Of a stretch of DNA of 64,000 bases, positions 27,179 to 39,866 are shown piece by piece. This stretch comes from Yersinia kristensenii. Lineage in GTDB: Bacteria > Pseudomonadota > Gammaproteobacteria > Enterobacterales > Enterobacteriaceae. A model generated the notes under the pieces. That model saw only the letters and a list, made by a program, of their open reading frames with translations. It had not been told where the DNA came from and did no database searches. A program made the position numbers and the translations under genes. The stretch spans positions 3,410,001 to 3,474,000 of the forward strand of contig NZ_UHIY01000001.1 of the NCBI RefSeq assembly GCF_900460525.1, read 5' to 3'. Numbering within the stretch: the first letter of the stretch is position 1; the number at the start of each line of letters is the position of its first letter.

Positions 27179-28057
27179 TTATTGAGTATTCTTGCGACTA
27201 CGAATGGTCATGGCCAGACGTGCAGGGGAATCTTGTTTGGCAACCAACGGTTTATTAACCCGCGCAGTTTCTACACAAACCATGGTTTTATAGCCATCAT
27301 TTGGCATATCAACCATGCTGCTGGACAGTTCTGCACCTGGGTTCCAGGCAACCACATCACTTTGGTGATGATGATGCACTTCAATGGTACGTTTCAGCGC
27401 GGCATCTTTTATCAGGCTGTAGGCTTCAGGGTGGGTATAGATGCGATCGGTCTGACCGTTAAACACCAAGTCGCCTTGTTGAGTGGCATCAGCCACTTTC
27501 AGCACTTTATCAAGGTATTTTTCACCTAATCCACTGATCTTAATCTGGTTGATATCACCAATCTGGAAGTAAGTGTGCAATGCAGCAACTGCTTCATAAT
27601 CGCCATGTGATTCTAACTCCATTTCGCACTCTTCGCCCAACTTGAAGCGAGCAATCAAAGTGAATGGATGTGGCCAGAATTGACGGGATGCATCACTGTC
27701 TTCCAGGGTGAACGTCAGGATAACGCCATTTTCATTCTCATCATGGGCACTAAGCGTCCATGGCAGTAAACGAGCAAAACCGTGAGAAGGTTGCGCTGAT
27801 GGTCCAAACCAAGGCCAACAAATAGGTACACCACCACGAATAGCGACACCGTCTTTAAATGGCGTGTTATTACTCAACCAGATTACAGGTTGTTCACCGC
27901 TCGGCTGGTAAGCCAATAAATGAGCACCTTGCAAGCTAACGGCGGCACGTACTTTGGGATGGGAAACGACCACAATGGGCAGATCATCCAACTGGCGCTG
28001 GCTGATGTAAGGTGAAATTTGTTCAACAACAGGTAGGGTGAAGATTTTCTCGTTCAT
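27179..28057 (-). CDS. yeaD: D-hexose-6-phosphate mutarotase
   Basis: 292 residues, full-length YeaD of the aldose-1-epimerase superfamily. The sequence shows the family segments RGGVPICWPWFG, the histidine in SHGFAR and the catalytic glutamate region WNPGAELSSSMVDM. It interconverts alpha and beta anomers of glucose-6-phosphate and related sugars in the cytoplasm. It lies downstream of gapA in the same direction but a terminator stands between them. The order yeaD-gapA-msrB matches E. coli. Confidence 0.92.
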   Translation of the reverse strand: MNEKIFTLPVVEQISPYISQRQLDDLPIVVVSHPKVRAAVSLQGAHLLAYQPSGEQPVIWLSNNTPFKDGVAIRGGVPICWPWFGPSAQPSHGFARLLPWTLSAHDENENGVILTFTLEDSDASRQFWPHPFTLIARFKLGEECEMELESHGDYEAVAALHTYFQIGDINQIKISGLGEKYLDKVLKVADATQQGDLVFNGQTDRIYTHPEAYSLIKDAALKRTIEVHHHHQSDVVAWNPGAELSSSMVDMPNDGYKTMVCVETARVNKPLVAKQDSPARLAMTIRSRKNTQ

Positions 28058-28236
28058 TCGTTTGGCCTTATGAGAAAAGGGGCTGGAGATCCATTGAACT
28101 TCAGACTTTCGATAATATCACAGGCTTTAAATCTTGCAGCAAATCAACGATGAAGTCGTAGCGTATCATTGATATTACGCAACTTTTTGTAGTGTCGAAA
28201 TGGGCAGGGTGGTGAGATCACCGTTTATCAATAATA

Positions 28237-28262
28237 AAAAAGCCACCCGAAGGTGGCTTTTG
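28237..28262 (-). terminator. gapA terminator
   Basis: AAAGCCACC (28239-28247) pairs with GGTGGCTTT (28252-28260) with a 4-base loop. On the minus strand a T-run follows. It lies just after the gapA stop. Confidence 0.9.
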
Positions 28263-28283
28263 GTAGAAATCTACATCAATCCA

Positions 28284-29626
<1,343 letters not shown>

Positions 29627-30040
29627 ATGGCTAAAGAACTGAACCCTACAGAAAATATTGAGAAACTGACCGATATTCAGCGGCATGTCACCCAACAGCG
29701 GGGGACAGAAGCGCCTTTTAGTGGAAAATTACTGCATAATAAGCGTGAGGGTATCTACCAATGCCTGTGCTGCCATCAACCGCTTTTTATTTCAGAATCT
29801 AAGTTTGATTCCGGCTGTGGTTGGCCGAGTTTTTATCAGCCACTTGATGCAGAATCTATTCGCTATATTGATGATTATTCTCATAATATGCATCGTGTTG
29901 AGATCCGTTGTGGTCACTGTGATGCGCACTTGGGGCATGTTTTCCCTGATGGCCCGCAACCCACCGGCGAGCGCTATTGCGTAAACTCGGCATCACTGAA
30001 TTTTGTTGATAACCAAAATGGTGAACAAACCGCAGGGTAA
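29627..30040 (+). CDS. msrB: peptide methionine-(R)-S-oxide reductase MsrB
   Basis: 137 residues from [14 protein letters not shown] at 29627; the longer frame from 29570 has no homologues. The zinc site consists of CLCC and CGHC, and the catalytic cysteine is in RYCVNSASL near the C-terminus. [11 protein letters not shown] is the conserved family segment. It repairs the R form of methionine sulphoxide in proteins using thioredoxin. Located next to gapA and upstream of yeaC as in E. coli. Confidence 0.96.
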   Translation: MAKELNPTENIEKLTDIQRHVTQQRGTEAPFSGKLLHNKREGIYQCLCCHQPLFISESKFDSGCGWPSFYQPLDAESIRYIDDYSHNMHRVEIRCGHCDAHLGHVFPDGPQPTGERYCVNSASLNFVDNQNGEQTAG

Positions 30041-30114
30041 ATGCGCATTTTTGTTTCTCATTTTAGGTGTGAAAAATCGATTCAGCTTATTATTCGTTTA
30101 CTGAGGATGCTCTG

Positions 30115-30387
30115 ATGGAGCTTGAAGACCTGATTTCAGTGATGACACCCGAAATTTACCAGCGGTTGATGCAAGCGGTTGAGTTAGGTAAATGGCCGGA
30201 TGGTGTGGCACTGACGCCGGAACAAAAAGAGAATAGCCTGCAAATGGTCATGCTGTGGCAAGCGCGCCATAACAAGGATGCGCAGCATATGAGTATCGGT
30301 ACCGATGGCCAGATAGTGATGAAAACCAAACAAGAGCTGAAGCAACAATTCAGCCAGCCGACACTGGCCAAGTTGAAGCCGGAGTAA
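30115..30387 (+). CDS. yeaC: YeaC, DUF1315 protein
   Basis: 90 residues, full length for the small enterobacterial YeaC family. The protein begins MELEDLISVMTPEIYQRL and contains the conserved GKWPDGVALTPEQK. Function is unknown. GAGG is placed 8 bp before the start. It follows msrB by 74 bp in the same direction, the same neighbour as in E. coli, so they may be co-transcribed. Confidence 0.93.
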   Translation: MELEDLISVMTPEIYQRLMQAVELGKWPDGVALTPEQKENSLQMVMLWQARHNKDAQHMSIGTDGQIVMKTKQELKQQFSQPTLAKLKPE

Positions 30388-30410
30388 TTACTAATACATA
30401 AATTGAAAGC

Positions 30411-30440
30411 ATAAAAAACGGAGCCGGGTGAGGCTCCGCC
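30411..30440 (-). terminator. ansA-pncA terminator
   Basis: CGGAGCC (30419-30425) pairs with GGCTCCG (30432-30438), and the plus-strand A6 run on the left becomes a T-run on the minus strand. It would stop leftward transcription from pncA. Confidence 0.85.
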
Positions 30441-30556
30441 AGACTGTTGATAAAGTTGATAAGCGGGGAAATGTACCTAATGGGTCGTAACGGCGTAAGC
30501 TGTCGGAGCGCCCATCGGTGCAGTCGCCCCGCCAGTCCCAGTGCAACAAAATAGGT

Positions 30557-31216
30557 TTATCTTGTTGAGCCAGCCAGTGTTTTTATTTCAGCCATAAACT
30601 CTTTCAACGACTGTATGTTTGCCCCTGCTGCATTCATCGCATCGAGAGCTTGTTGGCTGTCTTGTGGTTGTAGATTGACCCCACGGCAACCCTCACTGAT
30701 GACTGATGTTTTATAACCTAATGTTAATGCATCCAGTACGGTGTATTTCACACAATAATCTGTTGCCAACCCCATAATGAACAAACGGTCAATTCCCTGC
30801 TGACGTAACCAATCGTCCAGTGGCGTTTTCGCTCGTCGGCCATTGTCGAAAAAGGCGCTGTAGCTGTCGATATCAGGGTTTTGGCCTTTTCGGAAAATAT
30901 CGGTAATCGCTTGTTGATTTAACTGCGGATGCAAAGCCGCACCAGACGTATTCTGGACACAATGCACTGGCCACCACACTTGGGTTAATCCCGCCAAATC
31001 ACCGACAGTCCAGGGTTCTGCCTGTGAGTTGACGGCAAAACTCCGGTGTCCAGCAGGGTGCCAATCCTGACTGGCGATGACCGGTATTTTGTGTCTCAAG
31101 CAGGTGGCAATAGCCTGATTGGCAATGGCGATCACCGCGTCACCCTCAGCTACCGCCAGTGCACCACCGGGACAAAAATCATTTTGCAAATCAATTAAGA
31201 GCAGTGCCGTATTCAT
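30557..31216 (-). CDS. pncA: nicotinamidase
   Basis: 219 residues of the isochorismatase-like hydrolase fold. The catalytic aspartate lies in LIDLQNDFCPGGAL near residue 10, the cysteine in GLATDYCVKYT near residue 160, and the metal-binding histidines in SQDWHPAGHRSF. It deaminates nicotinamide to nicotinate in the NAD salvage pathway. It lies 15 bp downstream of ansA in the same direction, an operon arrangement seen in E. coli. Confidence 0.95.
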   Translation of the reverse strand: MNTALLLIDLQNDFCPGGALAVAEGDAVIAIANQAIATCLRHKIPVIASQDWHPAGHRSFAVNSQAEPWTVGDLAGLTQVWWPVHCVQNTSGAALHPQLNQQAITDIFRKGQNPDIDSYSAFFDNGRRAKTPLDDWLRQQGIDRLFIMGLATDYCVKYTVLDALTLGYKTSVISEGCRGVNLQPQDSQQALDAMNAAGANIQSLKEFMAEIKTLAGSTR

Positions 31217-31231
31217 TTACATTCCACCAAA

Positions 31232-32248
31232 TCATTGAGTATCCGTTAATTCGCCCCGCAGGTTTTGTTGCATCAACCGGCGAATGTCTTCGGGAGATAG
31301 AGATTGGCTTAATAAATAATGCAATTTGGTCAGCGCTGCTTCCACCGTCATATCAAAACCACTGATAACACCGGCGTGCGCCAGTGCATTGCCGGTTGCA
31401 TAGCCATCCATATTGACTCTACCAGAAATACATTGTGTCAGATTCATCACCACAATACCGCGGTCGCTGGCATTTTTTAATTCATCTAATAACTCGGCTT
31501 TTTGTGGCGCATTACCGACGCCATAGGAGCGAAGAATAAGCGCTTTTACCGGTTGCAACAGGAAGTTACGCACTACCGCCCCAGATATTCCCGGATAAAT
31601 AGTGACGACCCCAATGGGTTGAGGTGTGATCTTGTGAACAATCAATGGGCCGTTAATAACCGGGGATTCGACTGAGGTCATCCGGCGAATATGAATTCCA
31701 GCCTCGAGCAACACGGACAAATTAGGAGAAGCAAAAGCATCAAATCCATCAGCATGCGCTTTAGTGGTGCGATTACCGCGAAAAAGTTTGTTGTTAAAGA
31801 ACAAACTGACTTCATTCACCGGGTGATTGGCAGCAAGATAGAGCGCGTTGAGTAAGTTGGTTTGCCCGTCAGAACGCAACTCGGCCAAAGGAATTTGCGA
31901 ACCGGTGACAATCACCGGTTTAGCCAAGTTTTCCAACATAAAAGAGAGGGCTGAGGCAGTAAACGCCATGGTATCGGTGCCGTGCAAAATAACAAAGCCA
32001 TCATATAAATCGTAATTTTGCTGAATATCATTGGCAATATGCTGCCAGTCTTCCGGCGTCATGTCAGAAGAATCAATCAATGGGGCATATTCATGGATAG
32101 TAAAATCTGGCATCTCGGGCCGATGGAACTCAGGCATGAGCGCAAGCTGGCGCTGTAGATGGCCGGAAACAGGAATGTATCCGTTATCTGAGCGCTGCAT
32201 ACCAATAGTCCCGCCAGTATAGGCGACATAAATAGATTTCTTCCGCAT
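31232..32248 (-). CDS. ansA: cytoplasmic L-asparaginase I
   Basis: 338 residues, same length as E. coli AnsA. Active-site threonines are in AYTGGTIGMQRS and HGTDTMAFTAS, and the conserved IVTGSQIPLAELRSDG is present. It lacks a signal peptide, so it is the low-affinity cytoplasmic enzyme that hydrolyses asparagine to aspartate and ammonia. First gene of the ansA-pncA unit. Confidence 0.96.
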   Translation of the reverse strand: MRKKSIYVAYTGGTIGMQRSDNGYIPVSGHLQRQLALMPEFHRPEMPDFTIHEYAPLIDSSDMTPEDWQHIANDIQQNYDLYDGFVILHGTDTMAFTASALSFMLENLAKPVIVTGSQIPLAELRSDGQTNLLNALYLAANHPVNEVSLFFNNKLFRGNRTTKAHADGFDAFASPNLSVLLEAGIHIRRMTSVESPVINGPLIVHKITPQPIGVVTIYPGISGAVVRNFLLQPVKALILRSYGVGNAPQKAELLDELKNASDRGIVVMNLTQCISGRVNMDGYATGNALAHAGVISGFDMTVEAALTKLHYLLSQSLSPEDIRRLMQQNLRGELTDTQ

Positions 32249-32308
32249 GAGTCATATGCCTAAAAAATAGTAAAAAATGAGATGGATGAATTATAGGGAG
32301 ACTGGCGA

Positions 32309-32340
32309 GGAAAAAAAGCCCGGCAGGTGCCGGGCGGAGT
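32309..32340 (-). terminator. sppA terminator
   Basis: GCCCGGCA (32318-32325) and TGCCGGGC (32328-32335) form an 8-bp GC-rich stem. The A7 run to the left gives a T-run on the minus strand. Confidence 0.88.
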
Positions 32341-32397
32341 ATTTATCTACTATATCCATCGTAAATAGAAGTTGCAGCGGTGTTAGCTGCACTTACT

Positions 32398-32474
32398 CGC
32401 CCGAATCACTGACCTGTGTCAGCTCATCGGGACTTACTCGTTTGCTGCCGACCCGCAACACCAATTACTTTGGA
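32398..32474. repeat. intergenic palindromic repeat, copy 2
   Basis: The core at 32400-32431 reads CCCGAATCACTGAC, four bases, GTCAGCTCATCGGG, and the right flank TTTGCTGCC ... CAACACCAATTA parallels copy 1 at 1733-1809. It lies just downstream of sppA, within its 3' untranslated region. Confidence 0.7.
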
Positions 32475-32491
32475 TACCTTTGAGTAATTGA

Positions 32492-34342
32492 CTAGCGCAC
32501 ATCACCACAGGTTAGACATAAAACATAGCGATTCTGCGGGTCATTGAGTGTATTCAATAAGCTGGGCTGATCTTTCACTGCTTGTGCCATCGCGGAAATT
32601 GGCGCGGGCAACCAAGCTTGAATTGCCGCAGGTAACATCGCCTGTACTGATGCGCTCATTTGGCCGAAAATCAAATCACTGAGGCTGGGTTCATCAACAA
32701 ACCAGTTCAGTTGCCAGGTTTTCAGTTGTGCCAGTTCAGCCACTTTTTTAACTGCATCATCAAAGTCACCCAGTTGATCTACCAGACCATTATTTTTGGC
32801 ATCCATCCCAATCCACACATGGCCTTGCGCGATTTGATCAACTTGCTCTGGCGTTTTGTGGCGGGCGGTCGCGACCAAATCAATAAAGGTTTTATAGCCA
32901 TTTTCGATATTGATTTGCATCATCTGAGAAAACTCAGGCGGCAAGTCTTTGGTCACAGAAATATTCGCCAGTGGTGAAGTCGCGACACCGTCGGTATGTA
33001 CGCCAATGCTTTCCAGTGTGTTTTGGAAAGTATTAATCACCCCGAAAATACCAATCGAGCCGGTCAAGGTGCTTGGGTTAGCGATGATATAGTTGGCTGG
33101 GGTTGAGATCCAATACCCACCTGAGGCCGCCATTCCGCCCATTGATACCACCAGTGGTTTATTGGCCGCACGTAACGCCGCTAATTCAGTACGGATCAGT
33201 TCAGAGGCGCTCACGCTCCCCCCTGGGCTGTTTACCCGCAAGATAACGGCTTTAATTTTTGGATCTAAACGCGCTTGACGAATTTGAGCCGCCAGAGCAT
33301 CGCCGCCGACATTCCCAGGGGTTTGTGGGCCATCCATAATCGCGCCGTTAGCAAAGAGAACCGCTATCTGTTCGCCTTGTTGTGGGGTTGGCGTCGGTTG
33401 GTAGTCATAAATACTGACATAGTTGAAATCGTTACTCTTTTTGTCCCAACCAAAAGCTTTCACCAGCTCATTTTCAACATCTGGACGTGTGGCTAATTGA
33501 TCAACCAGTTTGCTCGCCAGTGCATATTGCGCCGGAGAACCGCCAGCAGCCTGTAATCCACTGATCACTCCTGCTGCCCCTGGGAACAACTGTTCTGGGG
33601 TTAATTGCCGGTTAGCGGAAACTGTAGTCAGATAATTTTGCCATAAACCGCCAATCCAGCGGCTATCCGCTTCCCGAGCGGCTGGCGACATATCATCACG
33701 AATCATCGGCTCTACCGCCGATTTATAGGTGCCGACACGGAAGATATTGGTGGTAACTTTGAGTTTTTCCAGTAAGGATTTGTAGTACAGATTATTGCTG
33801 GCAAAACCATGCAGATCGACCGCCCCTTGGGGTGACAGATAGATCTTATTGGCAAAGCTGGCTAAATAGTACTGAGTTTGATTATAACTATCGCCAATGG
33901 CATAAATGGGTTTGCCCGTATCACGGAATTCCCGTAGTGCTTTCCCAATATATTGTAGAGAGGGCTGATCAGCGCCGGTAAAGTCACTCAGTGATAACAC
34001 TAATCCAGTAATATTGTTATCGGCCTTTGCCAGACGAATGGTTTCGACCAGATCAAACAGGGAATTTTCCTGTAAGCGATTGCTCGATGCGCCTAATAAC
34101 TCACGCCCTAATTGGCGCAATTTATTATTAACCGCAGGTTGATCAACGACAACACCACTTAAATTAACTAACAGCGCCCCTTTAACCGGCTCTGTTGGCT
34201 TACTTTGGAACTGAAAGTAAATACCGACACCGACCAAAATTAGCAGTATCAGGAAAAGATTAAGAATAAACTCTCTGGCAAAATTCAGCAGACGCCAAGT
34301 CCACTTGAAAAAACCAGCAATAATTCGCCACAAAGTGTGCAT
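32492..34342 (-). CDS. sppA: signal peptide peptidase SppA (protease IV)
   Basis: 616 residues from [14 protein letters not shown] at 34342, which has GGAG before it; an upstream in-frame ATG exists but lacks a ribosome site. One N-terminal membrane helix (about 25-45) anchors the tetrameric periplasmic enzyme. The catalytic lysine is in [11 protein letters not shown] near residue 205 and the nucleophilic serine in [10 protein letters not shown] near residue 405. It degrades cleaved signal peptides. It is flanked by ansA and divergent ydjA as in E. coli. Confidence 0.95.
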   Translation of the reverse strand: MHTLWRIIAGFFKWTWRLLNFAREFILNLFLILLILVGVGIYFQFQSKPTEPVKGALLVNLSGVVVDQPAVNNKLRQLGRELLGASSNRLQENSLFDLVETIRLAKADNNITGLVLSLSDFTGADQPSLQYIGKALREFRDTGKPIYAIGDSYNQTQYYLASFANKIYLSPQGAVDLHGFASNNLYYKSLLEKLKVTTNIFRVGTYKSAVEPMIRDDMSPAAREADSRWIGGLWQNYLTTVSANRQLTPEQLFPGAAGVISGLQAAGGSPAQYALASKLVDQLATRPDVENELVKAFGWDKKSNDFNYVSIYDYQPTPTPQQGEQIAVLFANGAIMDGPQTPGNVGGDALAAQIRQARLDPKIKAVILRVNSPGGSVSASELIRTELAALRAANKPLVVSMGGMAASGGYWISTPANYIIANPSTLTGSIGIFGVINTFQNTLESIGVHTDGVATSPLANISVTKDLPPEFSQMMQINIENGYKTFIDLVATARHKTPEQVDQIAQGHVWIGMDAKNNGLVDQLGDFDDAVKKVAELAQLKTWQLNWFVDEPSLSDLIFGQMSASVQAMLPAAIQAWLPAPISAMAQAVKDQPSLLNTLNDPQNRYVLCLTCGDVR

Positions 34343-34504
34343 ATTATCTCCAATAAAACCGAGCAAGTACAGTTATCCTAATGACCTGACGAACAAAAGT
34401 CAGCTTTAAATCATAGAGAAGTTTAGCTAATAGGTCAGCACTGGTAACAAAACGACAACTTATGCTACCGTGTTGAAAATGAAAATCGTTATTAGGAGAA
34501 AATA

Positions 34505-35056
34505 ATGGATGCATTGGAACTGTTACTTAATCGCCGTTCGGCGTCGCGCTTAGTGGCTCCAGCCCCAGCGGGCGAGGCATTGGATCACATTATTCATGCA
34601 GGAATGCGGGCACCTGATCATGGCACACTCCAGCCATGGCGCTTTGTTTTAATCCAAGACGAAGGGCGGGAGCGCTTTAGCCAATTGCTACAAGATGCGG
34701 TCAAGCACGATGGCTCTGATGACGCGGTGCTGGAGAAAGCGAAACAGGCACCTTTTCGCGCGCCACTGATTATTACAGTTATTGCTCATGTCACAGAAAA
34801 CCCGAAAGTCCCTAATTGGGAACAAGTCGTTTCTGCGGGTTGTGCCGTGCAAGCGATGCAGATGGCGGCTCTGGCTCAAGGGTTTAATGGTATTTGGCGT
34901 ACCGGCTCCTGGACGCACCATCCTGTTGTTCGTCAAGGATTTGCTTGCCGTGAACAAGATGAAATTGTCGGTTTCCTGTATTTGGGGACACCGCAGCTGA
35001 AATCAGCGACCCATGTGACACCGCCAGATTACTCAACTTTTGTCCGCTATTTCTAA
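34505..35056 (+). CDS. ydjA: nitroreductase family protein YdjA
   Basis: 183 residues, the short nitroreductase type. The N-terminal [15 protein letters not shown] binds FMN, and [14 protein letters not shown] with FLYLGTP closes the flavin site. It is an FMN-dependent oxidoreductase whose natural substrate is not known. TTAGGAGAA precedes the ATG. Divergent from sppA and followed by selD with 225 bp between, as in E. coli. Confidence 0.94.
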   Translation: MDALELLLNRRSASRLVAPAPAGEALDHIIHAGMRAPDHGTLQPWRFVLIQDEGRERFSQLLQDAVKHDGSDDAVLEKAKQAPFRAPLIITVIAHVTENPKVPNWEQVVSAGCAVQAMQMAALAQGFNGIWRTGSWTHHPVVRQGFACREQDEIVGFLYLGTPQLKSATHVTPPDYSTFVRYF

Positions 35057-35281
35057 GATAGCGATACTATTTCTCACGCGAAACTGCGCAGCCTGTCGCT
35101 TTTATCGGCAATAAGCTGCGTTTTCGCCCGCTTTGTGACCAACCTATCTGCCCGACGGCGGCTCTCTACTTACTAAGCTAAGCTATAGGCGCTACCATAG
35201 ACACCCTGGACGCATTATTCCAGACTAAGTACCTTACTTACCTATTGATTGAACAGCTGAATCACCAGACGGGAGAGTTTC

Positions 35282-36328
35282 ATGACATCGCCAGCGATAC
35301 GTCTTACTCAATACAGCCACGGAGCGGGTTGCGGTTGCAAAATTTCGCCTAAAGTTTTGGATAAAATTTTACATTCGGAGCAGGAAAAATTCCTCGATCC
35401 TCGCCTGCTGGTGGGTAATGAAACCCGTGATGATGCTGCTGTTTATGATATTGGTAATGGGGTCGGTATTATTAGCACCACCGACTTTTTTATGCCGATC
35501 GTCGATGATCCCTTTGATTTCGGGCGTATTGCCGCGACTAATGCCATCAGTGATATTTATGCCATGGGCGGCAAACCGATTATGGCTATTGCGATTTTGG
35601 GGTGGCCAATTGATAAACTGGCCCCCGAAGTCGCCCAGCAAGTCATTGAGGGTGGACGGCTTGTTTGCCAACAAGCGGGGATTTCACTGGCGGGGGGGCA
35701 CTCCATTGACGCACCGGAGCCTATTTTCGGTTTGGCTGTCACGGGTATTGTCGGCACTGATCACGTGAAGAAAAACAGTGCGGCAAAAGCAGGCTGTAAA
35801 TTATTTCTCACCAAACCGCTGGGGATTGGCATCCTAACCACGGCCGAGAAAAAAAGCCAATTACGGCCAGAGCATCAGGGGGTTGCAACCAAAACCATGT
35901 GCCAGTTGAACAAGTCTGGCGCTGACTTTGCGCATATTCCTGGGGTCACTGCCATGACTGATGTGACCGGGTTCGGTCTGCTGGGCCATTTAAGTGAGAT
36001 TTGTCAGGGTTCGGGTGTTCAGGCGACCTTGCATTTTTCAGCTATTCCGCGTTTACCCGCGGTTGAAGAGTATATTGTTGCAGGCTGTGTTCCAGGGGGA
36101 ACCGGTCGCAACTTTGACAGTTATGGTCATCTGATTGGCAAAATGTCAGATTTACAGAAGAGTTTACTCTGTGACCCGCAGACATCAGGTGGCTTGCTGT
36201 TAGCGGTCTTACCAGAAGCTGAGGCGCAAGTGCATGAAATTGCAGCTCAACATGGCCTGGTGTTCAGTGCTATTGGCGAATTAACTACGGTGGATAACAG
36301 CCGAGCACTGATTGAGATAACAGAATGA
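35282..36328 (+). CDS. selD: selenide, water dikinase
   Basis: 348 residues, normal for SelD. The N-terminal active site is [11 protein letters not shown] with cysteine (not selenocysteine) at the nucleophile position and the essential lysine nearby. It makes selenophosphate from selenide and ATP for selenocysteine and selenouridine synthesis. GGGAGAG lies about 6 bp before the start. The presence of selD implies selenoprotein or mnm5Se2U capacity in the strain. topB follows 43 bp later. Confidence 0.96.
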   Translation: MTSPAIRLTQYSHGAGCGCKISPKVLDKILHSEQEKFLDPRLLVGNETRDDAAVYDIGNGVGIISTTDFFMPIVDDPFDFGRIAATNAISDIYAMGGKPIMAIAILGWPIDKLAPEVAQQVIEGGRLVCQQAGISLAGGHSIDAPEPIFGLAVTGIVGTDHVKKNSAAKAGCKLFLTKPLGIGILTTAEKKSQLRPEHQGVATKTMCQLNKSGADFAHIPGVTAMTDVTGFGLLGHLSEICQGSGVQATLHFSAIPRLPAVEEYIVAGCVPGGTGRNFDSYGHLIGKMSDLQKSLLCDPQTSGGLLLAVLPEAEAQVHEIAAQHGLVFSAIGELTTVDNSRALIEITE

Positions 36329-36371
36329 TTTTTTATTTGCTGCCCTTTTTTTTGATACATTCGTGCGGTAA

Positions 36372-38300
36372 ATGATGCGACTTTTTATTGCCGAAAAGCC
36401 CAGTTTGGCACGGGCGATTGCGGATATTTTGCCAAAACCGCATCGTCGGGGGGATGGGTTCATTGCCTGTGGTAATGATCAAATGGTGACCTGGTGTGTC
36501 GGCCACTTGTTGGAACAAGCTCAACCCGATGCTTATGACAGCCGCTATGCGCGTTGGTCATTGGCAGATTTACCGATCATTCCCGAAAAATGGCAGTTGC
36601 AGCCGCGCCCCTCTGTAAGTAAACAATTGAATGTTATCAAGCAATTGTTGCAACAAGCCGATGAGGTCGTTCATGCGGGGGACCCTGACCGCGAAGGTCA
36701 ACTTTTAGTTGATGAGGTTTTGGATTATCTCGATTTAGCGGCAGAGAAACGGCAAAACGTACGCCGATGTTTGATTAATGACTTAAACCCGCAGGCTGTA
36801 GTGCGTGCTGTAGAGCGTTTGCGTTACAACCGTGAGTTTATCCCGCTTTGTGTTTCAGCATTGGCACGAGCCAGAGCCGACTGGCTATATGGCATCAATA
36901 TGACTCGCGCCTATACTATTCTTGGGCGCAATGCGGGCTATGATGGAGTGCTATCGGTGGGGCGAGTACAGACGCCGGTATTAGGGCTAGTAGTGCGCCG
37001 CGATGAAGAAATTGAAGATTTTGTAGCCAAAGATTTTTTTGAGGTAAAAGCCCATATCGTCACGCCAGCTGATGAGCGTTTTGTGGCGTTATGGCAACCG
37101 AGTGATTCTTGTGAATCCTATCAGGATGAAGAAGGGCGCTTGTTACATCGCCCACTGGCAGAACACGTCGTTAACCGCATAACGGGTCAGCCGGCTGTTG
37201 TGACGTCCTATAATGATAAACGGGAATCAGAAACCGCCCCATTGCCATTCTCTCTTTCTACTTTGCAAATTGAAGCGGCAAAACGATTCGGATTGAGTGC
37301 GCAGCAAGTGCTGGATATTTGTCAGCGACTATATGAAACGCACAAATTGATTACATATCCGCGCTCGGATTGCCGATACCTACCAGAAGAACATTTTGCC
37401 GGACGTCATTCAGTATTGAATGCTATCAGTATTCATCAGGCCGACCTTTTGCCGCTGGAAGTCATGGACAGTGATCGGCGTAACCGTTGTTGGGACGACA
37501 AAAAAGTTGATGCCCACCACGCCATTATCCCGACGGCGCGTGCCAGTAAAGTGAATTTGACGGCTGATGAGAGCAAAGTTTACCGATTAGTTGCACAGCA
37601 ATATCTGATGCAATTTTGTCCTGATGCACAATTTCGTAAATGTGTTATTGAACTGGATATTGCAGGGGGGAAATTTATCGCCAAAGCTCGTTTTCTGGCG
37701 GAGGCGGGATGGCGTACCTTGCTCGGCAGTAAAGAGCGGGATGAAGAAAATGAGGGCGCACCATTGCCGGTGGTTGAGAAAGGCGCTGAATTACTGTGCG
37801 AACGTGGAGAAGTTGTTGAACGCCAGACCCAGCCGCCTCGGCCATTTACCGATGCCAGTTTGTTATCTGCTATGACCGGCATTGCCCGTTTTGTGCAGGA
37901 TAAAGAACTGAAAAAAGTATTGCGCGCTACTGATGGTTTGGGAACGGAGGCCACACGAGCGGGGATTATTGAACTGCTGTTTAAACGAACTTTTTTATTT
38001 AAAAAAGGCCGTTATATCCACGCCAGCCCGGCAGGACGCGCATTAATTCATGCGTTACCCGATATCGCCGCTCGGCCCGATATGACGGCTCATTGGGAAT
38101 CAACACTGACACAAATCAGTGAAAAAAACTGCCGCTATCAGGATTTCATGCAACCGCTGGTGGCCACATTGCAGGATTTAATCAGTCAGGCAAAACAAAA
38201 TCGGTCACCTCAGGTTTTTCGTGGGTTGCCAGCCGCTCCTTCTGGGGCGATAAAGAAACGTAAGAAAACGCCGACCAAGACCAAGGAGACTAAGTCATGA
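36372..38300 (+). CDS. topB: DNA topoisomerase III
   Basis: 642 residues, type IA topoisomerase; homologues start at the second of the two ATGs (36375). The Toprim domain has [10 protein letters not shown] and [16 protein letters not shown], and the catalytic tyrosine is in [13 protein letters not shown] near residue 328. The basic C-terminal tail ([11 protein letters not shown]) helps DNA binding. It decatenates replication and recombination intermediates. The stop codon overlaps the ynjH start by four bases (ATGA), implying coupling. Confidence 0.96.
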   Translation: MMRLFIAEKPSLARAIADILPKPHRRGDGFIACGNDQMVTWCVGHLLEQAQPDAYDSRYARWSLADLPIIPEKWQLQPRPSVSKQLNVIKQLLQQADEVVHAGDPDREGQLLVDEVLDYLDLAAEKRQNVRRCLINDLNPQAVVRAVERLRYNREFIPLCVSALARARADWLYGINMTRAYTILGRNAGYDGVLSVGRVQTPVLGLVVRRDEEIEDFVAKDFFEVKAHIVTPADERFVALWQPSDSCESYQDEEGRLLHRPLAEHVVNRITGQPAVVTSYNDKRESETAPLPFSLSTLQIEAAKRFGLSAQQVLDICQRLYETHKLITYPRSDCRYLPEEHFAGRHSVLNAISIHQADLLPLEVMDSDRRNRCWDDKKVDAHHAIIPTARASKVNLTADESKVYRLVAQQYLMQFCPDAQFRKCVIELDIAGGKFIAKARFLAEAGWRTLLGSKERDEENEGAPLPVVEKGAELLCERGEVVERQTQPPRPFTDASLLSAMTGIARFVQDKELKKVLRATDGLGTEATRAGIIELLFKRTFLFKKGRYIHASPAGRALIHALPDIAARPDMTAHWESTLTQISEKNCRYQDFMQPLVATLQDLISQAKQNRSPQVFRGLPAAPSGAIKKRKKTPTKTKETKS

Positions 38301-38581
38301 GAATATGGGTAATGCTAGGGTGCATAGGGTTTGCCGCACTTATTTCCGGTCAGGCTTTAGCGAACCGGAATAATGTTGATGTTGTCGTTCCTTTACCTCC
38401 CGAAGTTTGGAATAACTCATCAAATCGCAACAGTAATCCATGTACCCGTTGTTGTATTTATCAAAATCAAAACTATTCAGAAGGTGCGGTACTGCGAGTT
38501 GAGGGCGAAGTTTTACAATGTGTGCGTGACCCTAACGTGATTGGAACTAATCCATTGATCTGGAAAAGATTAACCCGATAG
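38297..38581 (+). CDS. ynjH: YnjH family protein (DUF1496)
   Basis: 94 residues with a signal peptide ending ALA. The mature part has the conserved cluster [17 protein letters not shown] and a further cysteine in LQCVRDPN, so two disulphides or a metal site are possible. Function unknown. ATGA overlap with topB. The neighbouring nudG gene converges with it, as in E. coli. Confidence 0.88.
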   Translation: MRIWVMLGCIGFAALISGQALANRNNVDVVVPLPPEVWNNSSNRNSNPCTRCCIYQNQNYSEGAVLRVEGEVLQCVRDPNVIGTNPLIWKRLTR

Positions 38582-38584
38582 TGA

Positions 38585-38971
38585 TTACCGTTTTTGGCGG
38601 ATAAAAGCCTCTAATAATGGGATGTCGGCGGGGGCCAGAGGGTAGTGATGGACATCCTTTGGTATTAGCCAGGCGAGGGCGGAGTGGCAATGTAACACAG
38701 GCTCACCACAGAAGCTTTCAATGTGCCAGGCATGTAGTCGGATGGTGCCTTTCGGTGAATCCCACTGATTGGTCGCAACATATCTGGCTATCGCCGCGTC
38801 AATATTTAACTCTTCGGCAAGTTCGCGTATCAATGCTTGCGGTTGGCTTTCTCCAACCTCGACTTTCCCGCCAGGGAATTCCCACAAACCCGCCTGATCG
38901 CGATGTGAATCTCGTTGTGCCAATAAAATCTTACCGTTTCGTTCAATAATTGCCGCGACGACATCAATCAT
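38585..38971 (-). CDS. nudG: CTP pyrophosphohydrolase NudG
   Basis: 128 residues. The Nudix box GGKVEVGESQPQALIRELAEEL fits GX5EX7REUXEE, and the N-terminus MIDVVAAIIERNGKILLAQR is typical of the MutT/NudG group. In E. coli it hydrolyses CTP and oxidised pyrimidine nucleotides such as 5-hydroxy-dCTP. It ends 3 bp from the convergent ynjH stop and is near xthA, the same order as E. coli. Confidence 0.93.
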   Translation of the reverse strand: MIDVVAAIIERNGKILLAQRDSHRDQAGLWEFPGGKVEVGESQPQALIRELAEELNIDAAIARYVATNQWDSPKGTIRLHAWHIESFCGEPVLHCHSALAWLIPKDVHHYPLAPADIPLLEAFIRQKR

Positions 38972-39059
38972 TTCTATTTGCCTGATGACAGAGGTTTACT
39001 TATTTTTTTTGTAAAACAGCTCTATATAAATAAGGTATGCCTCAAATTCTAACATAGGA

Positions 39060-39866
39060 TTAGAGTGCGAATTCAGACCACACAGGGGCGTGGTCTGAGG
39101 GTTTTTCCATACTTCTAATATCGTAATCAATGCCAGTGGCAATGCAGCGAGCTGCCAGAGGGTGGCTCGCCAGCAATAAATCTATGCGTAAGCCTCTATT
39201 CTCGTCAAAACCACGTGAACGGTAATCAAACCATGAAAATTGGTCGTTACAATCGGGATTTGCTGCACGGAATGTATCCACTAATCCCCAATTTTGTAAA
39301 CGCTCCAGCCATGCACGTTCTTCAGGTAGGAATGAACATTTACCCGTACGCAACCAGCGCTTGCGGCTCTCTTCGCCAATACCAATATCCATATCTGTTG
39401 GGCTGATATTGACATCTCCCATAATTAATACTTGGGCATCAGATGACAGTTGCTGTTCCAAGTACTGCTGTAAGTCAGCATAAAAACGCTCTTTAGCCGG
39501 AAATTTTATGGGATGGTCACGGCTTTCCCCTTGGGGGAAATAGCCATTAATCACGGTTAATGGGCCTTGTGGTGTCGCAATATCAGCCATAATAATACGG
39601 CGCTGTGCATCTTCTTCATCGGTAGGAAATCCACGTCGCACGGCTAAGGGTTCATTCTTGGTTAACAATGCAACACCGTAATGGCCTTTTTGTCCATGAT
39701 AAAAGACGTGATAGCCATGCTGACTGACTTCTTCAAGCGGAAACATATCATCATGTACTTTTGTTTCTTGAAGTCCAATAACATCGGGTTGATGTTGTTC
39801 GATTATTGCAGCAAGTTGATGAGGTCGAGCACGTAGGCCATTGATATTAAAAGAGACAAACTTCAT
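39060..39866 (-). CDS. xthA: exonuclease III
   Basis: 268 residues from [17 protein letters not shown] at 39866, identical in length to E. coli XthA; the frame is open further upstream but unconserved. Catalytic motifs are [31 protein letters not shown] and SDHAPVW. It is the major AP endonuclease and 3'-5' exonuclease of base-excision repair. It is separated by only 88 bp from nudG and transcribed in the same direction. Confidence 0.97.
   Translation of the reverse strand: MKFVSFNINGLRARPHQLAAIIEQHQPDVIGLQETKVHDDMFPLEEVSQHGYHVFYHGQKGHYGVALLTKNEPLAVRRGFPTDEEDAQRRIIMADIATPQGPLTVINGYFPQGESRDHPIKFPAKERFYADLQQYLEQQLSSDAQVLIMGDVNISPTDMDIGIGEESRKRWLRTGKCSFLPEERAWLERLQNWGLVDTFRAANPDCNDQFSWFDYRSRGFDENRGLRIDLLLASHPLAARCIATGIDYDIRSMEKPSDHAPVWSEFAL

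Noticed and set aside
27137..27529. 130-codon plus-strand frame over yeaD
   Set aside because: Shadow of the well-supported yeaD gene on the opposite strand.
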